NCBI GenBank assembly: GCA_022376465.1
Contig: JACDTU010000007.1
Span: forward strand, 1,674,001-1,738,000
Origin: Cubamyces lactineus
Lineage: Eukaryota > Basidiomycota > Agaricomycetes > Polyporales > Polyporaceae
Length of the DNA: 64,000 nucleotides
Direction of reading: 5' to 3'
The notes below the pieces were generated by a model, which searched no databases, had not been told where the DNA came from, and saw nothing but the letters and a program-made list of their open reading frames with translations. Shown here one piece after another: positions 55,513 to 64,000 of this stretch; position 1 is the stretch's first letter, and every line of letters starts with the position of its first letter. The position numbers and the translations under genes are program-made.

Positions 55513-55742
55513 GATGGTTAAACAAGAGGTCAAAGCGGATGAGCGTATGTAGGTGCAGAATCCATGTATGGCACCGTGCATAAATACGAGAGACCGCGAG
55601 AATGACAAACAAAGCATCACAATCAACAACGAGTCACGAGGTTCAGCAAGTAGTATGCACGTGGTTTGAGCGTGATGTGACCGTCACTTTGTAGCGTTAT
55701 TCCTCACCCCAAGACCTGTCCTACTAACGTAGTCCAGGAACT

Positions 55743-55767
55743 TTACGATATGATTTCAATGTAACCA
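55743..55767 (+). repeat. Right copy of the exact 25-bp direct repeat
   Basis: Identical and co-oriented with 23093-23117. It lies about 230 bp upstream of the inferred Helitron gene start, and strongly GC-rich DNA begins within about 30 bp to its right. Confidence 0.85.
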
Positions 55768-56890
55768 CTTATCTCACATGTCGGTGCCCCCGGTGCCGCG
55801 GCCGCGGCCGGCCCTTGGAATGGCGGAGTATCCAGCCACCCAAGCCGGGAAAAGCGCTCGAACCAGGTCTCCCCTGTCTCCCTGTCGCCAGCACACTGTT
55901 TTCTCGACAAACTTCTTGCTTTGTCTGTCACCCTCTCGCTGCTTGTTGCCTTTGAATGTCTTAAAAAACCTGAGAAAGGGCACCCTTTCACTCGTTGACT
56001 GGCGAGCGCGTTAAGCCAATGCCGCAACCCCCTGCTCAGCGTTACTCAGCGTTGGTTTTCGCACCTGGGTTGATTCTCCGGCAGTCTGCATATCGCAGTA
56101 TACAGTATCGTTACAAAGAAATGCAGCTGTTCAAGGGACTGGATATGCTTTTCGATCGTAAGTGATTGCACCTCTATCCGCTACATCAAATCCTTTGCCT
56201 CTACGAGGCGTTGTGCGCTACGCCAAGCTCTTTGAAGTTGTCTGTAGCGATTATGCTGGAGGGCCTCACCACAGCAGGCACAACATCGCCTTTATCATTG
56301 CCCTGTGCCTAGATGTGGACTGTGGTTCTGGGGAAAGACTCGCGCCAAAACCACTGCGAAGTACACTCTCTAGAGACGATAGCATATGCCATGAACCCGG
56401 CTAAACCTGTTCACCTATGTGGCGTGGACTACAAGTTTTAAGATCATTCAAGTGAACGTGGATGTCGAGGCTAATTTGATGATGCTCTCGATGCCGCTCT
56501 GTGGCTATGTCACTGTATATTCCTGAGGCTCGCACGCGCTCTTGCTAACTGGTGTAGACAAGTTCTAGTGAATCTTTCGCTGATTACAGTCAGGCAACTG
56601 TGATTAACGTTGTATCCAGATACATCATAGCTATATCACACAACCTATGCACGACAGGTTCAGTTCTAGGAAAGCAATGTAGACGGGTAAAGCAAGGAAC
56701 AATGAAGAGCACGGTAAGTGGAACAAGAAAGACATATCTGCTGAATGCGGCGGAATATGGAGCACAGAGGATAGATGGTCCGTGAAGTCATAGGGTAATG
56801 AGGTGTCGCGCATTGCTCCTAGAGTCCGTATATGCGATGCCCACCAAGAATAAACCCTGCCTTGGCCAAGGTAGGTCCCAAATCAGCGCC
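55768..56890. other. Interval without a supported gene
   Basis: It begins with a GC-rich patch (GCCGCGGCCGCGGCCGGCCC near 55796). Short frames on both strands overlap without coding character. Confidence 0.3.
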
Positions 56891-58706
56891 CTATTCGCCC
56901 TCAAACAAGGCCGGATCAATCCAATCCATGAAGTCCTCCTCATCGTTGTCAGTGAGGACACACGTTTCGCCAGATGCATTACTGTCGACGTCGATGTCCG
57001 GCTCCGCAGCCGGAGTTGGGGATGGGGCAGGGGGAAGAGATACGGTGGAAGATGACGACGCGAGTGCTTCTTCAACCAGCTCTGCCTGTATGGCCTCCGT
57101 GGCGACCCGGTCGAACTCCCATGCCTGGACAATTGCGAACGTTGTGCGGCCAGCCCAGCCTCGCACGTCCAAGACTTGACAGGCGTGACTGTGTTCCTTC
57201 CAGAGGCTCATCGCTCGCACATCCGTGTGGATCTCGTAGTCGTCGTTGGCTTCGAGGACTCGGATGCGGAGCGCCAAACAAGCCGGTTTCTCCCCTTCAG
57301 TTTGTGCGATCGCCTTCCCTTTGCCCTTCAGGTCCGGTACAAGCATCGCCCATCTACCCGGACCGTGGAAGGCCTCCTTGTTGATTCCTTCGCCCATGAA
57401 AGCTCCGGACGCGACTGTGTACCAGTAGTCCGACTTGGGTGGTACGAGGGTAGGCCGTTCGCAGCACGGATCTCGAGGGCCCGGAGGAGTGCCCTTGCCC
57501 TTCGTGCTGTAAGGCATCGGCTCGACATTCGACTCGTCGAGCATCTGTGCCATTTCGCGCCTTGCGATCTCGGAGCAACCACTGACAAGACGAACGTCCT
57601 CTGGGAGCTGATCATAACTGCCACACGGTAAGCACGAAGGGCATCGAGGCAGAGTAGCGGATGGTTACTTACTGGAGACATGCTTGGGCGCGAAGAACGA
57701 GCTTCCTGGCGCAGATTCGATCCACCACGACGCGGTCGCGCTTGGTCTCTATGACTCGACGACATCGTGTAACAAGGAGAAGATGAGAGGCACGCTCCTC
57801 CTCGTTGTCCACGGCGAGCTCCTGTCGAAGAGGTGAGAGGCCAGGCTTGTTCCATATCTTCGGGCGCTCTTCGCACTGTACTCGGCCCATTGCAGGCAGA
57901 GCGGACTCTGCGATCGTCGCCACAAGTAGCTCGTCGCGGGCCGCTTCCATGAGCGTCTTCGATCCAAGAGGGTTGGACGGTAGTCTGCTCTGCGGTTGTA
58001 TGTGGTCTGCGATGTCCACAGTGCCGTCGCTGCACTCGCTACTGGCCTCGTCTTGATACATTGCGAAGTTAGCTTTGTCTATGAACGCATAAAGACGCGA
58101 GTTGACACACATTGGCCATCCTCATCCTCGTAGCCATACAGCTCTCTGAACGTGGCCTGAGGGTTGGGCGCTACCTTTGGCGGCAGCGTAAGCGCTGGAA
58201 CAGTAGACGCCGAACTCTTGGCTAAAGAGTGCGGTCAGACTATGAGCGAGGCAAGGGAGATGTCACTGACCGGTGTTAGTCCAGCTGTTAAACGGGCTAC
58301 CTTTCCCTATGTCTTGCGAGTTAGGAAGCTTGAACATGCTAGGGTGCGACGAGGTTAACGGCGAGACACCCCCATCTGTGGTGGTGGTGGGCTCGACATC
58401 CATCGCGTCGAAGGCTGCAGGGCATATGCGTCAGTATATCGTTCATTCGGATCGTCGAGGATGCCAAGGACAGTGGTCGGCATTTGGAGACAGCTCACAT
58501 GGATCAGACGAACGGATCCTTTTCGTTGAGAACCTGTCGTCATAAACCTCGGCGTCACGGCTGCGTTTTGTCGACGTTCGGGTCGCAGGGGCGATCCAGC
58601 CGCGGGGTCCAGCCGTGACGATGGGGCCAAAGAATGCCGAGACATTGGAAGGAATGTCTTCTCGAGAGATGACGTGCTGCAGAGGGGAGCTTGTTTTGTG
58701 AAGCAT
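56891..58706 (-). CDS. Nuclear-looking hypothetical protein, multi-exon
   Basis: ATG 58706 opens MLHKTSSPLQHVISREDIPS. The first exon contains basic clusters (TSTKRSRD, STKRIRSSDP) suggesting nuclear import. A phase-1 intron (GTGAGC..CTGCAG) leads to SFDAMDVEPTTTTDGGVSPL. Later exons include KSSASTVPALTLPPKVAPNP, YEASSECSDGTVDIADHIQP...CARKLVLRAQACLQ (about 58050-57670) and a last exon with PPKSDYWYTVASGAFMGEG and KEHSHACQVLDVRGWAGRTT, ending in an acidic tail (TDNDEEDFMDWIDPALFEGE) at 56891. The acidic-aromatic tail resembles a transactivation segment; this is inference. The family is not recognised. Confidence 0.55.
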
Positions 58707-59582
58707 TTTTGTGAATGTTACGGGGAAAGATGGATGATGACGCTTTGCTCGATCGGTAGAACAATAGATAATGGGTATGTGGGGGCAGGTGAAGGGTATG
58801 TATGTGTCGTGGCTCAATGACTTTGTGACTCCTAGAGAGGGGAGGGACAAAAGCGGAAGGACACGGACACGATGGAGGAGGATGTAGGTAAGGAGGAGAG
58901 GAAAGAGGTGGGCAGCGTTTTGAACGCCTCGGCTAACGACATTCCCACGCACTTCCCAGGTCTCGCTGCCTCCCGCTCTCCCTGCTCCCCTAGGCCGCGC
59001 AAGCACAGACGCCCTGAGGTCCCAGGCTCCCAGCCGACCGCGGCGTCGTTGATCACGATGGCTCAAAAGATTTGATAGCGGGTGAACCTGCAGACTGGCC
59101 GGCGACAGTGATTGCCCTCGATTGGGGAGCAACGCACCTGAGCCGTCGAGCAGCGGACACGTCCTACTAATTTGGCGACCACATTTGTCTGGCCTTGCTG
59201 CTTGATTATTGGAGCGACAATGGGACACAATGGATCGAAAAGAGATTTTAGAAACGGCCCATGCAGGTCCTGTCCCCCGTCTCCGGCCGTCGACTACTCT
59301 GCCATGTACGTACGCCAATCCATCTAGTCTGTCGTCTCTCTAGATGCGTCATCGTCATCGACAACTCAACAACACGAGGACGTCTTGATCTAGCCGATGT
59401 CTGTCTTGGGACGGAGTCTGCGTTTCCCCGCGGAGTCGGTTCTGAACCGTTGACGCTGGGTGGCTAGCCACTGGCTATTTCGATCGGTCTGCCCGTCTCT
59501 CTGCACGATCTCTCTGTCTCTCTGTCTATCACCACCACCAATCTTTCCTCGCCGTGTCGCACACCCTTCTCTGGTAGCTACA
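58707..59582. other. Divergent promoter region
   Basis: This lies between a minus-strand gene starting at 58706 and a plus-strand gene starting at 59583. A CT-rich stretch (about 59488-59575) directly precedes the right-hand ATG, as is common in fungal promoters. Confidence 0.45.
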
Positions 59583-60954
59583 ATGGCAACGACGACCCAA
59601 CCCCTCCAGTCTACTTCGACCACTCTGCCCGCTGATTCGGACACTCCAGTCATCCCTCGCCGGGCCGCAGGACAGCCGGCCGTGCTCACACCACCTCCGA
59701 TATTCAGCATCTTCCGCGCATATCAGCCTTCGGCCCTCCGCAATGTCATCGAGGTAGCTAGCGACGAGGAAGACAATGCTGAACCCTGCGCTGAATCGAC
59801 GGAGGGTGAGCACATCGAATTCCTCTACATTGTTCGTCGACTCAACGTCTACCTAGCCGCGAGTGCAAGTACCGGCAACAGCCTAAGCCCGACTAACCAT
59901 GCGAGTGAAGGCCCAAGCAGCGATGAACAGGCGGGGCCCAACGGTGAGTCTGCTTGTGTTGACATCCGGGTTCTCTGCTCAGACCTCCGACAAGCCGCCC
60001 ATGCGGACGCTCCGGTTGACAAGGAGAATGTCCCGGCTCTGCATGCAGCAGTCGACGACGCCGCGCGATCTACCAGCGACGCTCCTCCTGCCTCACAATC
60101 GTCGACTGTGACCCGTTTCGTGTCCGTGAGGCCTCTGCGACCGATAGTGCCGTTGCCCAAGTATCGTACCGCGTACCGGAGATTCCTCCGCGGCAAAGAT
60201 CTCGCCAACACCAAGTCCACTGTAGCTCCATTGATCGCCCAACGACTGAACAATCGCGTGTTCAAGACGCAAAGTGAGACGTCCCGGAACCTCCTCAGAG
60301 GGATCAAGCGCAAGTGGACGCCGTGCGTGTCTCCATTTGCGCTCCATCTCGATCGCTCATGTGCTCATCGTGTTCTCCCCAACCCATCCCAGTACGACCG
60401 CTGAATTCGTGCCCAACAAACGACCGGAGACCGTCGCCGGCCGAGGCACGCCTGCGGAGCGTCCCGACGGAGAGTCGTTCAGCGAGCGAGGTGCCTACGA
60501 GGTACCAGAGAAGATGCGCGGCTACAGAGTGCCCGACTGCGGCACAGTGAGGACCGTGCGGAGTCCGATGGAATACCTAGAACTGCACAGCTTGGCGCTG
60601 AAAAGAGAGATGCCGAAGAAGGGGACGAAGGGGGCGAAGCGTGCGCAGGGCGGGCTCCGGACGACCGACCTTCTCACACCGGTCGTCGACTTGCGCTGGC
60701 AGCTCATGCAGATGGACGTCGACGCTGACGGTGATGGGCCTTGGCACGTTAGCGTTGGATGTCAGGCTTCCCCAGAAGCAATTGCTGAAGCTGCTGAAGA
60801 GACGTCTGCGGAGAACCCGCTGGATGCGGCGTGTGTGGAGGAGACAGGGCGTCTGCTCCCTAAGGCGAAGATCGAGGACGAGAGGCGGGACACGGGGGGC
60901 AAACCGACTTGGGACACGATGGACAATCGTGAGCCGATGGTGATAGATGATTGA
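59583..60954 (+). CDS. Disordered hypothetical protein, two exons
   Basis: ATG 59583 follows a CT-rich leader and opens MATTTQPLQSTSTTLPADSD. Exon 1 contains an acidic motif (NVIEVASDEEDNAE), resembling a SUMO-interacting motif, and a basic region (FVSVRPLRPIVPLPKYRTAY, GIKRKWTP). A 70-nt intron (60323-60392, GTGCGT..CCCAG) preserves frame into TTAEFVPNKRPETVAGRG. Exon 2 is charged and ends ...DNREPMVIDD at 60954. A repeated IDD/DVD-type acidic ending and scattered basic blocks suggest a nuclear protein. No folded domain is recognised. Confidence 0.6.
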
Positions 60955-62287
60955 CCGAGTCGTGCATGTTTGTATGTAGTCGTATGTCTTGAACGCTGAA
61001 CGTGTGTATTGTCGAGCTATTGGCATTCATTCAACACTACCGTCACGTTGGGCTATGCTAGCTCCCAAATGATCACAACGAGGAGTCGTGTGATCATTGT
61101 AAGTCACTCTATGGCTTCGAGACGTCCGTCGTTCGTTTGCGTGTCTCAGCGAGTCCGCCCTTGTTTGGTTTCATGTGTTCGAATGGATGGAAATGCGAAG
61201 TCCTTGGATAGAGGCGCAAGATTAGCGGTATAGTACAAGCGCAGATTCTGCAGTATCTACGGTCAAGTGGAGCAGCACATTCGACGGATTTGTACGAACT
61301 GTGAGTACGCTTCAGATTCTGATAAATCCACTGTCCGTAAAGATGCGATTGTGTATTTGTAGCAGGAGCTATGACAGAAAGCGACACAGATGATGAGAAA
61401 TTAGCGGAATAAGAGACATTGCTTGATGTACGGTATTCCACGATCGAGAAAGCACGGTGAATAGCATACGTAGTTCCATGGCTGGTTGAAAACGAGATAC
61501 TGGCCGAATACGCATGGAGAAATCCGCGACCGCTACTAGTGAGAGGAAATCGCCTTAGGCAAGCGACAGAACACCCAGGGTCTCGCGGCGGCCCTCCACC
61601 TTAGATATTGAAGACCGAGGGATCCTCCGGGTGGACCTTGCCTTGGGTTCTGTTTGAACAGGCACGGCTATTCCGTTGACGGGCCTGAAATCATACGTGT
61701 AAAAAACCAGATCATCATACCGACAAAGTTCGAATACCTACGGCACATTCTCATCCTTCCTAGAAGCCGTAAGGACATTCGGGCTGGGACTCGCATGAAG
61801 AAGACATTGGGAGGCGACTCCGGCAGCTTTTCCCGCGTGCACTGTCGCCCTCGTCACAACTGAGAACGAGGCAGCACGGCGAGTGAGCGTAGGCCTTGGT
61901 ACAGCGACTACACTCGACACTACTCGTGGAGAGTGCGCAGAACCTGTTTCGGTCAGTCAGAACCCTTTCCATATCACGTTTGAGCCATGCATGCAGTACG
62001 AACCTTCTCCCTCAAGCTCAACAGGCAGAGATGGCATTGCCACGCAATCTACAGGACATCGTCAATTCCGATTGGCATGTCATGAGGCGTCGATACGAGC
62101 TGTAAGCTTACCATCTATCCCTGTAGGAATAGTTGAAGCCGATTGGTCGACCAGTGGGACACGAGTCGACGCATTTCTCCCAGTGGTAGAGAGCGGTCGA
62201 CCGCGAGGTGCCGCCGTCCACCACGCTTCGGGAGGAGTAGCTTGTTGAGACACCGGGTGGTAGTCTGCTGATACTCGACGATTGATA
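60955..62287. other. Interval without a supported gene
   Basis: Short frames only. A plus-strand stretch around 61883-62248 is open but of mixed composition and starts at a non-ATG codon. No repeats were seen. Confidence 0.3.
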
Positions 62288-62880
62288 TCAGTGTCGTCCC
62301 GGCACAACTGCAAGTTCATGCGTACCTTCATACAGCATGTTCGCAGCTGCAGTCATGCTCACTATGCCGTGATGAGTTGCTGTAATATGGAGTTGTGTCA
62401 GTCTATTGCAAGATGGCTGCATCAGCCTATCTGCAATAGTTGACTTACCAATGACTCGGTCATAACGAGCGCGTGGAGGCTGTCTAACAGTGACTCGGCT
62501 TTGGGCAGGAGGCACTGCATTGAGGATACGTGGGCGTCCAACAGGGCGGACTGGTTTGGGAGCGTGGATCATAGACGTCACTAGAATATGTTGTTAGATG
62601 ATGTCCATATCTCTGTGGGCGTAGGACGCTTTACTCGGAGCCATAGAGCGTGTGCCGGGTTGAGGGTGTAAATGATTTGCGGGGAGGTGTAGGATCGCAC
62701 AAGGGGTAGGCGGCGGTAGTGCGCAGAAGAGAGGGTAGCTGGAGAGGCAGAATATGGCCGCCAGTAAAACGGTTGGAATGATCCAGATGGTCGTTCTACG
62801 AAGAGAGGCTGAGAGGCGACGGGCGTGGTGTTATAAAGGCGCTGGAGGGTGGCTAAACGCGAAGGCGGCCACCGAACCAC
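62288..62880 (-). CDS. Possible small gene (weak model)
   Basis: Two blocks on the minus strand look coding: RPPSRLATLQRLYNTTP-like sequence at 62880-62581 without an ATG, and TSMIHAPKPVRPVGRPRILN...RARYDRVI at 62578-62447. The second is followed by a GTAAGT donor and a TTACAG acceptor leading to ATHHGIVSMTAAANMLYE. A TCTAAC branch point and TTCTAG acceptor sit between the blocks. No ATG with support and no known motif were found. Confidence 0.3.
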
Positions 62881-63338
62881 AACTGGCGCCGATTCGAGCT
62901 AGTCTTACTATCGCTTTGGTTCCTTATATCTAAGGAGTCTCTTTACAGGAAACCAAGTTGTGCGTCGTTCTACTCTTCGATTTTAGTGTAATCGTAGCAA
63001 ACAGTGGGTCGGCCAACTCGCCCGGAGATTGTGCTGGGTTGTGGCTAAGGTCGAGGGAACGGTCACGTGGACGTCACGCCTCGCTCAAATTCTGGAGGCT
63101 CTTGCGTCTTGACTCAGTGCCATTGACGACTGCTGCTAGCTTCCTCTATATCTTCATCGCTCCACCATCTTCCTCCGGTTACACGACACGTCGCACACTG
63201 GCCTTTTGCCCAGCTCCCCTCTAATCTACAGTCGCCATCCTTGAGCCTCGTACCGCTATTGTTAGCCACGCACCCTTCTTCTGAGATTTCCGTACATTCC
63301 ATACACCACCACTCACGACACATCACAAGACCTCCGTC
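62881..63338. other. Promoter-like interval
   Basis: Pyrimidine-rich sequence with CACC/ACACC words precedes the ATG at 63339. No supported gene. Confidence 0.35.
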
Positions 63339-64000
63339 ATGCAGCATCTTAGCTCTTCACGGCAAAGGAGAGATAGTCTCGCGTCCGAACGACCCGCTGT
63401 CATGCTCAAGAGGCCCCTGAACAGTTCCTTGCCAACATACCGTCGTTCTCCCCTTCATATCGAAGTAGTCCCGTGGTGGAGGCTCCACCCCGACGTATCC
63501 AAGATGTTAGCTGAGTGGTGTACGTACCATTTTGTTGAGCATGCCAATTGTACAGTTCCTGAGCTGAGTCCCTGGCTGCCCAGCATCGTCTCGGGGACAA
63601 AAGAGGCCCAGGCCACCGAGCCCTTCATCAATGTATAAGAGGCCAAGGCCCGCCAGGAAGCCGAGTGCGTTTCCTCAAGTTCTTTGGCTAAGATAGCTCA
63701 CTCAAGGGCACAATACAGAGAAAGTAGATGTCGAGAACGCTCTAGTGAAATCTGAGATGCCCGCGTCAAGCTCACTTGGGAGCGGCATCCAGGCACCGCG
63801 TCCTGTTGTAGCGACGGTCCCGTTCATCGCATGGGACGGCACAAGTCCCCAGGAGCCCGACACCCAGCTACATGATCTCGAACAATATGTCTCAGCATAT
63901 CGCAGAACCATCTCCATGAAGGATAACTCGGTGACCAGAGCTTCTCCGATTCCAACCCTCACTACCCAACGACTCGGTACACGGCCGATGAACGATCAGG
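63339..64000 (+). CDS. 5' part of a hypothetical gene running off the window
   Basis: ATG 63339 (TCATGC context, CT/CA-rich leader) opens MQHLSSSRQRRDSLASERPA. Exon 1 runs to ...ATEPFIN, where GTATAA could be a donor (about 63636). An acceptor ending ATACAGAG near 63721 leads in frame to KVDVENALVKSEMPASSSLG and QLHDLEQYVSAYRRTISMKD, and the frame remains open to the last base. The intron ends are weakly defined. No family is recognised and the 3' end is missing. Confidence 0.45.

Noticed and set aside
23093..55767. Starship-type element bounded by the 25-bp repeats
   Set aside because: No DUF3435-type tyrosine recombinase near either end, and Starships are known from Pezizomycotina rather than basidiomycetes.

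Overview
The window looks like nuclear DNA of a filamentous basidiomycete, most likely an Agaricomycete. Coding regions are cut by many short introns (about 40-75 nt) with GTRNGT-like donors and CTRAC/CTAAY-like branch points. Pyrimidine-rich leaders precede several ATGs. The mobile elements are a Ty3-type chromovirus and a basidiomycete-style Helitron with an HUH replicase fused to a PIF1 helicase. I saw no rRNA gene, convincing tRNA gene or CRISPR array. Exon models were built by hand from splice motifs and reading frame, so exon edges are approximate unless an intron is named.

Left flank (1-23 kb, GC-rich): the 3' end of a gene whose tail looks like a SUMO-interacting motif; a membrane-protein gene of a fungal family with conserved C-terminal membrane segments (838-3494, minus); an acidic unknown (4995-6264, minus); a 1.4 kb inverted-repeat-bounded non-coding element (6826-8246) containing a tandem repeat; a RING-finger protein with a SUMO-interacting-like motif (8414-9684); a long stretch with only fragmentary coding signal (9.7-15.5 kb); a coiled-coil unknown (15.5-17.3 kb); and a four-finger CCCH zinc-finger protein (19602-21429).

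Middle (about 23.1-55.8 kb): a region of visibly lower GC flanked by an exact 25-bp direct repeat (23093-23117 and 55743-55767). It carries several compact multi-intron genes. Most are unknown, but they include an F-box-like/nucleotidyltransferase-fold protein (31480-32736) and a LAMMER/CLK-type protein kinase (46384-47840). It also holds an intact, very young Ty3 element (34078-42997) and, at the right edge, an apparently intact Helitron replicase/helicase gene (48754-55512, minus) whose five exons I could join through introns of one phase.

The Ty3 element is the most informative part. It has identical 550-bp LTRs, a 5-bp target duplication, a Tf1/sushi-like self-priming signature (12 nt of the predicted transcript 5' end complementary to the primer-binding site), a canonical -1 frameshift signal between gag and pol, and an extra ORF after pol. 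Most unusually, it has a leader of about 1.08 kb without a single AUG in any frame, and that leader contains a 300-plus-codon ORF (ORF0) whose stop overlaps the gag AUG as ATGA. This points to non-AUG initiation plus leaky scanning.

Right flank (55.8-64 kb, GC-rich again): a nuclear-looking unknown (56891-58706, minus), a two-exon disordered unknown (59583-60954, plus), a weak minus-strand coding signal near 62.3-62.9 kb, and a gene running off the right edge (from 63339, plus).
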